Positions 29,910 through 44,312 of a DNA stretch of 64,000 nucleotides are shown piece after piece. The translations under genes and the position numbers were made by a program. The stretch's first letter is position 1. Each line of letters begins with the position of its first letter. Source of the stretch: Paulinella micropora (lineage: Eukaryota; Cercozoa; Imbricatea; Euglyphida); contig BJOX01000068.1 of assembly GCA_009731375.1 (NCBI GenBank), positions 587,153 to 651,152 of the forward strand, written 5' to 3'. Under the pieces are notes generated by a model. That model made no database searches. It saw nothing but the letters and a program-made list of their open reading frames with translations, and had not been told where the DNA came from.

Positions 29910-30660
29910 CCTTTGGGGGGAATTTGTGTCTGGTTGTATTACCGACTTTTTATCGAGCTATCTTCAGGGATTGTAACACAATGCCAATAACGCCCGTTAA
30001 GCTTATCGACTAGAACTATTCGTAAATACTTGCCACTAGTAAGAATGATTACTGACTGTAACTGTAATTAACCTTCTAACGAAGCCGGCCGGGACGGCCC
30101 CGTTTAACTTGATGATATGCTTTTGTACTTCTGACCTTGAGTCTGATGCACGGTGGCGGTCTGATACTATCAGTGAAGTCAAAGAGTCAGCCACACCACT
30201 GATAAGCTTAACCAAAATAATACTTGCCTCAATAAATCATAATTTAAGGGTTAAGTAAACCTCGGAACGAGCAAACATAAATTAGTCAAAAAGTGAATTT
30301 ACGTTACATTATGTCACATCTGTTGTCCAAGACCTTGGCGACTTCTCGAGCAGAAAGACAACAACACATCAATATTTTCTACTAATAGTGAGATGGCCAC
30401 TGGAATATACATAAAAGCATTACTATCAAGGTTGCTGACGAATTCGCAGTGGCGAAACGATCCAACTGTGATCCGCTCGTTCTCCATCAATCATAGTAAT
30501 GATATGACCGTACTGAAGTCAGGAATTTGAAGCTCAGGACGAGAACTTTCCAACGGTGTGCTCTGCGTTTCAGTATCGCAAAGATTGACTTAGAACAGTG
30601 AGTTCGAAGTTGCACTGTTTTTGCCACGTCAGTGTCCTTAGCATGATTGCTAACGATTTT
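29910..30660. other. Unique spacer
   Basis: No supported gene. A short GGCCGGGACGGCCC-like GC patch at 30086-30100 is palindromic. Confidence 0.4.
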
Positions 30661-31344
30661 TTAAGTGGAAAACTTGTTCAACTTTGAGCTCATTTTTCTC
30701 CATCCATGCGTATGATAAGAAAAACGCTTATGGGATAAGAAATCGCAGAGCACGTCGTCATCGGAGAGCTCTTGCCGCGAGCTTTCAAAGAATTGCTTCA
30801 GCATAGCCTCAGCACTACGGTTGATGGAAAAAGCTAAGATCAGGTTTCGGTGGTCTTGCCTCTTGAATGCCCTGAGCAATATTGGCCACAGAAGCTCGCG
30901 GCAGCTGCTTGCCACTCGGGCTGATTTTGGATTGGATCGTGCCGAAAACACAAGTCAGTGCAACCTTCGACAGGCTCCAAGTTCGCGGAGGAGTCTGGCT
31001 TCTGAAAAGCCTGGCCTTGGGTGCCACCCTCTCCTAGAATCACAGCCGCAAAAACCCGACATTTTGGGTAGTCTATGTAGTGTAGAACGCAGTGATTTTC
31101 CGCGAATTGATTTGCGTGTTCGATTTGGAACGGCCTGCCCGTTCCTGTTCACTTTGGATGGCCTGCCCGTTCCCTTTCTTCCACCCAGATTCACTGCTGG
31201 CAAAGCAAGAACTGCAGGTTTGCAACCCTTATCATTTTCGGCCAACCAGGCCTCCAAAAATGTATCCGATATTTGCGAAATAATGTTCGGAATGTTTTTG
31301 TAGACGTTTGGACGGAAAAAAAAAATCTCCTGGGAAAAGTCCAA
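30661..31344 (-). pseudogene. Possible ORF broken by one TGA
   Basis: A single minus frame is open from 31344 to a stop at 30661 except for a TGA at about 30955-30957. The distal half reads ELLWPILLRAFKRQDHRN and an acidic segment; the proximal half contains a direct repeat of GGCCTGCCCGTTCC origin. Opposite-strand and other frames are also open here, so coding status is uncertain. Confidence 0.2.
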
Positions 31345-31564
31345 GATGTTGTGAAAAACCTTTACTCTAGCTAGCCAAAACTAGCCTGATATTGTCTAAC
31401 TCTACATTAATCGTTTTACTTTTTCCGGGCTCCATTTTGCTTCTGACTTGCTAGTCAATGTCCCAACTACATACATATATGTTTGTATGTATAGTTGTAT
31501 GATTTACGACGGGTCAGTTGACTCGCTCTAAGACTTTCTGTACATGTTCTTTCACCGCCTAAGA

Positions 31565-31579
31565 TAAAGGATAGATAGG

Positions 31580-31620
<41 letters not shown>

Positions 31621-31672
31621 GGATATGTAGGTCGGTAGGTAGGTAGGTAGGTAGGTAGGTAGATAGATAGAC

Positions 31673-31730
<58 letters not shown>

Positions 31731-31847
31731 GCTGGTTGGTAGGAAGGTAGGTAGGTAGGTAGGAAGGTAGGTAGGAAGGTAGGTAGGTAGATAGGTAGAT
31801 AGATAGATAGGTAGGTAGGTAGGTAGGTAGGTAGGTAGGTAGATAGG

Positions 31848-31910
<63 letters not shown>

Positions 31911-31995
31911 ATGGATGGATGGATGGATGGATGGATAGATGGATGGATAGATGGATAGATGGATAGATGGATAGGTAGGTAGGTAGGTAGATAGG

Positions 31996-32039
<44 letters not shown>

Positions 32040-32048
32040 GAGATAGAG

Positions 32049-32095
<47 letters not shown>

Positions 32096-32096
32096 C
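31565..32096. repeat. (GATA)n / (GGTA)n array
   Basis: Nearly pure tetranucleotide repeat. Tyr-Leu-Ser-Ile frames across it are not genes. Confidence 0.95.
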
Positions 32097-32098
32097 AC

Positions 32099-32144
32099 CT
32101 CTTCTTCATACTCAATGCGCTTGAACGGGTTGCCGCACGGGCCC
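32099..32144 (-). CDS. Candidate microexon (46 nt)
   Basis: Acceptor GTATAG, donor GTGTCTATC. It reads [15 protein letters not shown]. Both splice edges lie at the transition to microsatellite. Confidence 0.4.
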
Positions 32145-32149
32145 CTATA

Positions 32150-33615
<1,466 letters not shown>

Positions 33616-33620
33616 CATAC

Positions 33621-33661
33621 GGACCCGTATTTGGCACAGGAGCAATCGCTACCTCCACAGG
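33621..33661 (-). CDS. Candidate microexon (41 nt)
   Basis: Acceptor GTAGCTACAG, donor GTATGT formed by (CATA)n. It reads PVEVAIAPVPNTG with a split last codon. Confidence 0.45.
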
Positions 33662-33839
33662 CTGTAGCTACACACACCTACATACATACATACATACATA
33701 CATACATACATACATGCATGCATGCATGCATACATGCATACATGCATACATACATGCATACATGCATTATGCATACATACATACATACATACATATGCAT
33801 GCATGCATGCATGCATACATGCATACATGCAAACATACA

Positions 33840-33873
<34 letters not shown>

Positions 33874-33977
33874 CATACATACATACCTACATACATATAT
33901 ACATACATACATTCCCACCTACCTACATCATACATACATACATACATACATACATACACATACATACATACACATAC

Positions 33978-34024
<47 letters not shown>

Positions 34025-34067
34025 TACAAACATACATACATACATACATACATACATACATACATAC

Positions 34068-34108
34068 CTCCTTTTTTCTGCCCTTTCCTGTACCCTTCTT
34101 CTTCTTGC
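34068..34108 (-). CDS. Candidate microexon (41 nt), basic
   Basis: Acceptor TGTACAG, donor GTATGT from (CATA)n. One frame reads GKKKKGTGKGRKKE; another reads ARRRRVQERAEKRR. Confidence 0.4.
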
Positions 34109-34109
34109 C

Positions 34110-34164
34110 TGTACATACATACATACATACATACATACATACATACCATACATTCATACATACA

Positions 34165-34195
<31 letters not shown>

Positions 34196-34735
34196 GTATG
34201 TATGCATGTATGCATGTATGTATGTATGTATGTATGTATGTATGTATGTATGCATGTATGTATGTATGCATGCATGCATGCATGCTTGTATGAACGTATA
34301 AATGTATGTATGTATGTATTTATGTATACATTCATTCATACATTCATTCATTCGTACATGCATTCATACATACATATATACATACATACATACATACATA
34401 CGTTCATTCATACATTCATTCATTCGTACATTCATTCGCATGCATTCATACATACATACATACATACATACATACATACATACATACATACATACATACA
34501 TACAAATACATACCTACATACCTACATACATACATACGTACATACATACATACATATATACATACATACATACATACAAATACATACATACATACATACA
34601 TACATACATGCATACATACATGCATGCATGCATACATACATACATACATACATACATACATACATACGTACATACAAACAAGCATACATACATACATACA
34701 TACATACATACATGCATATATACATAGACAGATTG
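34110..34735. repeat. (CATA)n / (CATT)n / (CATG)n arrays
   Basis: Tetranucleotide repeats with an inversion of strand sense at about 34195 (CATA to TATG). Confidence 0.9.
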
Positions 34736-34769
34736 TGCACAGCAAGATCCTTCTCTCTCTCTCTCGCCA

Positions 34770-34857
<88 letters not shown>

Positions 34858-34867
34858 TCTCCCTCTC

Positions 34868-34898
<31 letters not shown>

Positions 34899-34908
34899 NN
34901 NNNNNNNN

Positions 34909-34960
<52 letters not shown>
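34770..34960. repeat. ~86-nt C homopolymer and (CT)n, with a 10-N gap
   Basis: C run 34770-34855, then (CT)n on both sides of the gap 34899-34908. Confidence 0.9.
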
Positions 34961-34989
<29 letters not shown>

Positions 34990-35085
34990 CACATATATAC
35001 ATACATACATACATACATATATATATATAATATAGATTATATATATATATGTGTATATTTTATATATATATATATACATGCATAC

Positions 35086-35128
35086 CTTTTTTGTCTCTCG
35101 CTGTTGGTTGAGCACAGGTGCATCCAAC
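35086..35128 (-). CDS. Candidate microexon (43 nt)
   Basis: Acceptor GTGTTAG, donor GTATGC. It reads LDAPVLNQQRETKK in a phase that starts with a partial codon. Confidence 0.4.
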
Positions 35129-35324
35129 CTAACACATCACTCTATCTATCTATCTATGCATCTATGTATCTATGTATGTATGTATGTATGTATGTATGTA
35201 TGCATATGTATGTATGTATGTATGTATTTATGTATGTATGTATATGTATGTATGAATGTATGTATGAATGTACGTGTGATGCCCGAGACAGGCATAGCAT
35301 TGAAGCACGCATAGCATGGAAGAA

Positions 35325-35601
35325 GAAAAGAAAGAAAGATAAGAAAGAAAGATAAGAAAGATAAGAAAGATAAGAAAGAAAGAAAAGAAAAAAGAAAGAA
35401 AAGAAAAAAGAAAGAAAGATAAGAAAGAAAGATAAGAAAGAAAGATAAGAAAGAAAGAAAGAAAGAAAGAAAGAAAAAAAAAAAAGAAAAAGAGAGAGGG
35501 AGAGCAAGAGAGAGAGAGAGAGAGAGAAAGAAAGAAAGAAGAAAGAAAGAAAGAAAGAGAGAAAGAAAGAAAGGAAGAAAGAAAGAGAGAGAGAGAGAGA
35601 C

Positions 35602-35651
<50 letters not shown>

Positions 35652-35858
35652 CGAGACTGAGAGAGAGAGAGAGAGAGAGAAAGAAAGTAAGAAAGAAAGA
35701 AAGAAAGAAAGAAAGAAAAGAAAGAAAGAAAGGAAAGAAAGAAAGAAAAGAAAGAAAGAAAAGAAAGAAAGGTAAGAAAGAAAGGTAAGCAAGAAAGGTA
35801 AGCAAGAAAGATAAGAAAGAAAGATAAGAAAGAAAGACAAGAAAGAAAGATAAGAAAG

Positions 35859-35957
<99 letters not shown>

Positions 35958-36475
35958 GAGAGAGAGGAGAGAGAGNNNNNNNNNNNNNNNNNNNNNNNNN
36001 NNNNNNNNNNNNNNNNNNNNNNNNNNNNNNNNNNNNNNNNNNNNNNNNNNNNNNNNNNNNNNNNNNNNNNNNNNNNNNNNNNNNNNNNNNNNNNNNNNNN
36101 NNNNNNNNNNNNNNNNNNNNNNNNNNNNNNNNNNNNNNNNNNNNNNNNNNNNNNNNNNNNNNNNNNNNNNNNNNNNNNNNNNNNNNNNNNNNNNNNNNNN
36201 NNNNNNNNNNNNNNNNNNNNNNNNNNNNNNNNNNNNNNNNNNNNNNNNNNNNNNNNNNNNNNNNNNNNNNNNNNNNNNNNNNNNNNNNNNNNNNNNNNNN
36301 NNNNNNNNNNNNNNNNNNNNNNNNNNNNNNNNNNNNNNNNNNNNNNNNNNNNNNNNNNNNNNNNNNNNNNNNNNNNNNNNNNNNNNNNNNNNNNNNNNNN
36401 NNNNNNNNNNNNNNNNNNNNNNNNNNNNNNNNNNNNNNNNNNNNNNNNNNNNNNNNNNNNNNNNNNNNNNNNNNN

Positions 36476-36508
<33 letters not shown>

Positions 36509-36511
36509 AAA

Positions 36512-36585
<74 letters not shown>

Positions 36586-36591
36586 ACACAA

Positions 36592-36645
<54 letters not shown>

Positions 36646-36655
36646 TAGAGAGAGA
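35325..36655. repeat. (GAAA)n, (GA)n and (A)n with a 500-N gap
   Basis: Purine-only repeats interrupted by N at 35976-36475. No gene. Confidence 0.9.
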
Positions 36656-37092
36656 TCAAACTAGAGGAAGGGTCTTATCGGACGCCCTAAGGTTTGGTGG
36701 CTCCCCTGATCACTGATCCAGATTCTTCACTACCTTTCAACCACCAACGCAACCCACAGCCAAAAGCCACAACCCCACAACCCCACAAATTATGTTAAGT
36801 ACTATTCTAATCTAATCGCAAAATACTTCATGATATGATGATCAAACTATGTTGCCAATGTGGTGGTCTTGTCGTCATACCATGTCTCTGCTATGTTACA
36901 TATTTTAAGCCATAGTATCATGATAGTGCCACATCTCATCACGACATTCATTCATACGTAACATCACACCGAATAAATCCCTGTGAATCTGCTCACATTT
37001 CAAGAATGACAATCTACTTGGACATGTGATAAACATGATAAACATAAAAATACTTACAATAACACCTTATGTTACAAACAATCTTTAAGTAC
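36656..37092. other. Unique spacer
   Basis: Non-repetitive, AT-rich, with no convincing ORF. It lies upstream of the duplicated exon pair only in plus-strand order. Confidence 0.4.
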
Positions 37093-37193
37093 AATTCAAC
37101 AAAAGTTTTTCTTTTTCTCCTTTCTCGTTCTCAACGTGGGCTCTGGGCTTCCCAATGAGCCTCTGGCTTCTTGATAATATAGTGGCCCCTTGG
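37093..37193 (-). CDS. Candidate exon, copy B of a tandem pair
   Basis: Acceptor GTGAAGAG, donor GTACTT. It reads QGATILSRSQRLIGKPRAHV then a charged tail (ENEKGEKEKLLLN). It aligns with the exon at 37318-37417 in the same frame. Confidence 0.45.
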
Positions 37194-37317
37194 CTCTTCA
37201 CTGCTTTGCCTTTGCTCTTTACATACCATTTTTTTTAGACTGATAAAGTTTGTTTTTTCTTTCTTACAGACACTAAGATTTATTATAATATAATACAGAC
37301 ATAACATGCTCAAGTAC

Positions 37318-37417
37318 TTGTCCAAAAAGCTCTTCTTTCTTACTCCGGTACTTTTCAACATGGGCTCTGGGCTTCCCAACCAGCCTCTGGCCTCTTGATA
37401 ACATAGTTGCCCCTAGG
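37318..37417 (-). CDS. Candidate exon, copy A of a tandem pair
   Basis: Acceptor GTGAAGAG, donor GTACTT. It reads LGATMLSRGQRLVGKPRAHV then EKYRSKKEELFGQ. Differences from copy B are mostly conservative, and the splice edges are conserved. Confidence 0.5.
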
Positions 37418-37578
37418 CTCTTCACACATACACACCTAGCTTTGATTTCACAACCTAAGTGTATGTGTCTAATTGGTCTTTTTGTCCTTCGACTCTTTAC
37501 GATACGAGAAAAAAGGTAAAAGGAGAAGAGGAGGAAGAGAAGAGAAGAACAGGAGAAAGGAGAGAGGGACAAAAAAAA

Positions 37579-37963
<385 letters not shown>

Positions 37964-38194
37964 TAAGAAAGAAAGAAAGATAAGAAAGAAAGATAAGAAG
38001 GAAAGATAAGAAAGAAAGAAACATAAGAAAGATAAGAGAGAAAGATAAAGAAAAGAAGAAAGAAAGAAAGAAAGAAAGGAAGGAAGGAAGGAAGGAAGGC
38101 AGGAAGAAAGAAAAGAAAGAAAAGAAAGAAAGAAAAGAAAGAAAGAAAAGAAAGAAAGAAAAGAAAAAAAGAAAAGAAAAAAAGATAAAAAGAT

Positions 38195-38228
<34 letters not shown>

Positions 38229-38282
38229 AAGAAAAGAAAAGAAAAGAAAAAAGAAAAGAAAACAGAAAAGAAAAGAAAAGAA

Positions 38283-38318
<36 letters not shown>

Positions 38319-38409
38319 GAAAGAAAGAAAGAAAGAAAGAGAAAGAAAGAAAGAAAGAAAGAAAGAAATAAAGAAAGAAAAGTCAAATCATCCTTATCAG
38401 CTTTTCTCT

Positions 38410-38742
38410 AGTCTTTTGTATTGAATTGCATTGTATTGTATTGTATTGTATTGTATTGTATTGTATTGTATTGTATATTGTATATTGTATACTGTATTGT
38501 ATTGTATTGTATTGTATTGTATTGTATTGTATTCTATTGTATTGCATGGTATTGCATTGTATTGTATTGTATTGTATTGTATTGTATATTGTATATTGTA
38601 TATTATTGTATTGTATTGTATTGTCTTGTATTGTATTGTATTGTGTTGTGTGTATTGTATTGTATTGTTTGTATTGTATTGTATTGTATTGTATTGTACT
38701 GTACTTTATTATATTGTATTGTATTGTATTGTATTGTATTGT
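38410..38742. repeat. (TTGTA)n pentanucleotide array
   Basis: Nearly pure TTGTA repeats, the strand complement of the TACAA array at 17425. Confidence 0.95.
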
Positions 38743-38750
38743 TGTCGCAC

Positions 38751-38805
38751 CTTCTCTCTTGATGTGTTGATCTTAATGGTTTCATTCAAATCATTGAAAC
38801 TCTCC
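38751..38805 (-). CDS. Candidate exon, copy A (SFNDLNET type)
   Basis: Acceptor GTGTGTAG, donor GTGCGA. After one base it reads ESFNDLNETIKINTSREK, ending phase 0. Confidence 0.45.
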
Positions 38806-38835
38806 CTACACACATAGGGAACAAGTACATGTTAT

Positions 38836-38885
<50 letters not shown>

Positions 38886-38889
<4 letters not shown>

Positions 38890-38925
38890 ATATTGAAGGT
38901 TTCACTCAAATCATAGAAACTCCCC
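38886..38925 (-). CDS. Candidate exon, copy B (SFYDLSET type)
   Basis: Acceptor GTGTGCACAG. In the same phase as copy A it reads GSFYDLSETFNIKRE before entering (GA)n. Confidence 0.45.
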
Positions 38926-38939
38926 CTGTGCACACATGC

Positions 38940-38994
38940 ATGCATGTACGCATGTATGTATGTATGCATGTCAGTATGTATGTATGTATGTAAG

Positions 38995-39027
<33 letters not shown>

Positions 39028-39115
39028 GTATGTATGTATGTATGTATGTATGTATGTATGTTTACATGTATGTGTAATGTTTGAATGTATGACTGAATAG
39101 CAAGTGAATGTTGTT

Positions 39116-39148
<33 letters not shown>

Positions 39149-39173
39149 TCCATCTGTGAATCCCCTCATCAAC

Positions 39174-39212
<39 letters not shown>

Positions 39213-39706
39213 TTTTCCCNNNNNNNNNNGTCTGTATGCATGCCTGTATGTATGTATGCTGTATGTATGTATGTATGTATGTATGTATGTAGACCCTCTC
39301 TGCAGCATGGCCGCCGATCTCTGTACACATACATACATACATACATACATACATACATACATACATACATACATACATGCATGCATACATATTTACATGC
39401 ATACATACATGCATATATACATACATACATGCATACATACAAATACATACATACATGCATGCATGCATGCATACATACATACATACATACATACATACAT
39501 ACATACATAGATACATACATACATATACATACATACATACATACATACATACATACATACATACACATACATACATACATACATACATACATACATACAT
39601 ACATACACACATATATGCACGCATACGTACAATACATACATACATACATACATACATACATACATACATGCATACATACATACATACATACATACATACC
39701 TATCTG

Positions 39707-39789
<83 letters not shown>

Positions 39790-40111
39790 GTCTGTCTGTC
39801 TATGTATGTATGTATGTATGTATCTATCTATCTATATATCTATCTATCTATCTATCTTCCCTTCTTTCTTTTTTCTTCCTTACTGTCTTTCCTTCTTTCT
39901 ACCTTTCTATGTATGCATGTATGTATGCATGTACGTATGTATGTATGTATGTATGTATGTATGTATGTATTTATGTATGTATTTATGTATGAATGCATGT
40001 ATGTATGTATGTATGTATGTATATATGTATGTATACATGTATGTATGTGTGTACGTATGTGTGTATGCATGTATGTATGTATGTATGTATGTATGTATGT
40101 ATGTATATCTG

Positions 40112-40120
<9 letters not shown>
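38940..40120. repeat. (TATG)n, (CATA)n, (TATC)n arrays with a 10-N gap
   Basis: Tetranucleotide arrays change strand sense several times. C homopolymer at 39174-39212 beside the gap 39220-39229. An island at about 39291-39326 has a minus-strand TGTACAG acceptor and reads RSAAMLQRG. Confidence 0.9.
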
Positions 40121-40188
<68 letters not shown>

Positions 40189-40322
40189 GGATGGATAGAT
40201 AGATAGATAGATAGATAGATAGGTAGATAGATAGATAGACAAAAATATAGATAGACAAGAAGATAGATAGATAGATAGATAGATGGATAGATAGATAGAT
40301 AGGCAAATAGATAGACAAAATT

Positions 40323-40382
<60 letters not shown>

Positions 40383-40455
40383 TTGACCTGCCATACTTCT
40401 TTCCGCTCGGTGAGAGAGACGCGGCGCGCGCGGTTTACACGGCCTGCAAGCGATC

Positions 40456-40529
<74 letters not shown>

Positions 40530-40564
40530 TAGATAGATAGATAGATAGATATAGAAAGACAGAC

Positions 40565-40618
<54 letters not shown>

Positions 40619-40755
40619 GTAGATAGATAGATAGGTAGATAGGTAGATAAAGAGAAGAGAAGAGAAGAGAAGGAGAGAGAAGAGAAGAGAAGAGAAGAGG
40701 AGAGGAGAGGAGAGAGGGGAGAGAGAGAGAGAGCGAGAGAGAGACAGCGAGAGAG

Positions 40756-40828
<73 letters not shown>

Positions 40829-40893
40829 TTCGCAGTTTTTGCCTAAAACGATGAGTAGATAGATGGATAGATCGATAGATATAGATTTTAGAT

Positions 40894-40950
<57 letters not shown>

Positions 40951-41032
40951 CAGATAGACATATAGATTGATAGATAGATAGGTGAGAGAGACACGGCGCA
41001 CGCAATTTACGCGCTCTGTTAAACGAATAGAT
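40110..41032. repeat. (GATA)n and (GA)n with two related short islands
   Basis: Islands at 40381-40458 and 40980-41030 share GTGAGAGAGAC.CGGCGC and read on the minus strand after AG acceptors (TTGCAG, TTTAACAG) as related peptides (CKPRAPRLSH / RKLRAPCLSH). They may be a duplicated exon or a short repeat. Confidence 0.7.
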
Positions 41033-41034
41033 AT

Positions 41035-41265
41035 GTTTAATGTTGAATCTATGGGCGTGGCATAGTTTTAAGCCAAAAGCCTCCAATACTACTCCCGGGC
41101 AGGAACTCTCAGCACTTCACAAGCTGCACACCAAACCATCCGCTCGGCTTGGTGCCCGTGCCCAGTTCAAGCCGAAAGGTAGCAGAGCCCATGGACTGTA
41201 CAGAACAACCATCCGCTCGGCTTGGTGCCGTGGCTCACTTCTCGCTTTGGGCAGAAACCGCGCAC
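41035..41265 (+). repeat. ~400-bp dispersed repeat, copy 2 (partial)
   Basis: It starts ATATGTTTAAT..TTGAATC, GGGCGTGGCATAG and carries the GTTCAAGCCGAAAGGTAGC block. It is followed by (CT)n and (TATC)n. Confidence 0.75.
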
Positions 41266-41270
41266 CTCGT

Positions 41271-41385
<115 letters not shown>

Positions 41386-41399
41386 CCTGGAGACGGTCT

Positions 41400-41741
41400 C
41401 TGCCACTGGCAACTCAGCCTAGGGTTCAGATCTAACTATCTCCTACAATGACGATTTTGTGTCCGCCGTTAATCGCGCGCAGCGCAAGGGCTAAACAGGC
41501 AACCAACTCCTGACCATGGCTGATGAAGTCGGGGCGTGATGCAAAGGGTTGATGAAGTCGGGGTTGTAGAAGGTAACTCACAACGAGCGTGAACTCCTGA
41601 AACCTCGACTTGATACCGACATCATCTCCTTAGGGCACGCGCTCCTGGGGAGAGTTCTAGTGTTGTCCCGTATAGTTCAAAAGGGCTCGGCTACCTTTCG
41701 GCTTGAACTGGGCACAGACACCAACCACAGCGAGACAGTGG
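41400..41741 (-). repeat. ~400-bp dispersed repeat, copy 3, cut by a gap
   Basis: Reverse-orientation copy containing GTGTCCGCCGTTAATCGCGC and CTACCTTTCGGCTTGAAC; it runs into N at 41742-41911. Confidence 0.75.
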
Positions 41742-41939
41742 NNNNNNNNNNNNNNNNNNNNNNNNNNNNNNNNNNNNNNNNNNNNNNNNNNNNNNNNNNN
41801 NNNNNNNNNNNNNNNNNNNNNNNNNNNNNNNNNNNNNNNNNNNNNNNNNNNNNNNNNNNNNNNNNNNNNNNNNNNNNNNNNNNNNNNNNNNNNNNNNNNN
41901 NNNNNNNNNNNGGGGGGGGGGGGGGGGGGGGGGGGGTAA

Positions 41940-42345
41940 GGGGCCAGCTGCTCAGTGCTCCGGCCTCAAACCAAACCCCCTATAACGACGGTATTGTGTC
42001 CGCCGTTGATCGCGCGCAGCGCAGGGCAAACAGGCGACCAAGTCCCGACCGGGGCCGTGATGCAAAGGGTTGACGAAGTCGAGGTTAGGTAACTCACAAC
42101 GAGCGTGAACTCCCGAAACCTCGGCTTTGGAGGTAAGTCACTTCCTTATGGCACACGCCCCTGGGGGAGTAATTTTTTGTGGTTGTTCTGTACAGTTCAA
42201 GGGCTCGGCTACCTTTCGGCTTGAACTGGGTAAAGGCACTAACCCGAGCGAATGGTTGGTGTGCAGTTTGTGAAGTGCTGAAAGTTCCTGAGTATTGGAG
42301 GCTTATGGCTTAAAGCTATGCCACGCCCATATATTAAAAACATAT
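41940..42345 (-). repeat. ~400-bp dispersed repeat, copy 4
   Basis: Full-length reverse-orientation copy ending CCACGCCCATATATTAAAAA beside (TATC)n. G homopolymer at 41912-41936 abuts the gap on its left. Confidence 0.8.
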
Positions 42346-42367
42346 CTATCCATCTATCCATCCATCC

Positions 42368-42416
<49 letters not shown>

Positions 42417-42421
42417 CCTAC

Positions 42422-42468
<47 letters not shown>

Positions 42469-42599
42469 ATCTTACCTGAGAAGGTGCGATTTAATTGCGA
42501 CATCTCCAGCTCGGAAAGTGTCTATCCATCTATCTATCCATCCATCTATCTATCTTTCTATCTATCTATCTATCTATCTATCTATCCATCCATCTATCC

Positions 42600-42650
<51 letters not shown>

Positions 42651-42750
42651 GATGCCTATGTCTTCGGATATGCAGAGCTGATAGACCAAACATATCTATC
42701 TATCTATCTATCTATCCATCTATCTATCTATCTATCTATCTCTCTATCTC

Positions 42751-42793
<43 letters not shown>

Positions 42794-42800
42794 ATCTATC
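42345..42800. repeat. (TATC)n arrays
   Basis: They flank the two duplicated candidate exons at 42476-42521 and 42809-42857. Confidence 0.95.
42476..42521 (-). CDS. Candidate exon, copy A (LSELE type)
   Basis: Acceptor GATAG (from the microsatellite), donor CTCAG|GTAAG. It reads [15 protein letters not shown] plus one base, a leucine-heptad-like segment. Confidence 0.5.
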
Positions 42801-42808
42801 TATCTTAC

Positions 42809-42857
42809 CTGAGAATGTGCGGTTTAATTGCAAAAGCTCAAGCTCGGAAACTGACCG
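42809..42857 (-). CDS. Candidate exon, copy B (VSELE type)
   Basis: Strong acceptor with a pyrimidine tract (TTTTTTTCCCCCCAG), donor CTCAG|GTAAG. It reads RSVSELELLQLNRTFS plus one base, the same phase as copy A. A third, decayed copy lies at about 43197-43235 (VSEPGVLQ then a stop). Confidence 0.55.
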
Positions 42858-42904
42858 CTGGGGGGAAAAAAAGGAAGAGGAAGAGTGATGTATGCGTAAG
42901 TGAA

Positions 42905-43920
42905 TTTATTCATGTATGTATGTATGTATGTATGTATGTATGTAGTATATGTATGTATATAAGTACGAATACGTGTTTGTATGTATGTAGATATGCAGGT
43001 ATGTATGCATGTATGTATGTATGTATGTATGTATGCATGTATGCATGTATGTATGTACGTACGTATGTATGTATGTATGTATGTATGCATGCATGTATGT
43101 ATGTATGTATGTATATGTATGTATGTATATGTATGTATGTACGTATGTATGTACGTACGGATGTATGTATGTATGTATGTATGTATGTATGTATGTGAGC
43201 TGTCATTGCAGCACTCCCGGCTCGGAAACACAGCGCTACAAAAACAGGAAGAGGAAGAGTGATGTATGTATGTATGTATGTATGTATGTATACATGTAGG
43301 TATGTATGTATGTATGTATGTATGTATATATGTATGTATGTATGTATGTATGAGAAAAAGGAAGAGGAAGAGGACGTAGTAGTAGCATGCAAATGGTTTG
43401 CCCCCTTATAACATGTATGTATGTACGTATGTACGTATGTATGTACGTATGTACGTATGTATGTATGTACGTATGCATGTACGTACGTACGTGTATGTAT
43501 GTATGTATGTATGTATGTATGTATGCATGTATGCATGTATGTATGTATGTATGTATGTATGTATGTATGTATGTAGTATGTATGTATGTATGTATGTATG
43601 CACGTATGTATGTATGTATGTATGTATGTATGTATATATGTATATATGTATGCCTGGTTTGTATCGCAAGCACACAGGTAAAGCATGACAAAGGAAAAAA
43701 GAAAAAGGCGAAAGAGGGTGTATGTGTGGGGGGAGGGGGAGGGGGGGGGGGGGGGGGGGGGGGGAGAANNNNNNNNNNGTGTGTATGTATGTATGTGTGT
43801 GTGTATGTATGTATGTGTGTGTGTATGTATGTATGTGTGTGTGTGTGTGTTTGCGTGTGTGTTTGCGTGTATGTATGCATGCATGACATATGTATGTATG
43901 TATGTATGTATGTATGTGTC
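42905..43920. repeat. (TATG)n arrays with islands and a 10-N gap
   Basis: Tetranucleotide repeats; islands at 43197-43258, 43352-43410, 43655-43735 and 43918-43970. G homopolymer at 43741-43764, gap 43769-43778. Confidence 0.9.
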
Positions 43921-43974
43921 TGACGAATAGGACGCCGGGATGGTTGCCGCTGAGCGTTCGCTATGCAGGAGAAA

Positions 43975-44312
43975 GAGAAGAAGAAGAAGAAGAAGAAGAA
44001 GAAGAAGAAGAAGAAGAAGAAGAAGAAGAAGAAGAAGAAGAAGAAGAAGGAGAAGGAGAAGGAGAAGGAGAAGGAGAAGAAGGAGAAGAAGGAGAAGAAG
44101 GAGAAGAAGAAGAAGAAGAAGAAGAAGAAGGAGGAGGAGGAGGAGGAGGAGAAGAAGAAGAAGAAGAAGAAGAAGAAGAAGAAGGAGGAGGAGGAGGAGG
44201 AGGAGGAGGAGAAGGAGAAGAAGAAGAAGAAGAAGAATAAGAAGAAGAGGAAGAAGAAGAAGAAGAAGGAGAAGAAGGAGAAGAAGGAGAAGAAGATAAG
44301 AAGAAGAAGAGA
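43975..44312. repeat. (GAA)n / (GGA)n array
   Basis: Purine trinucleotide repeat; all open frames across it are repeat translations. Confidence 0.95.
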
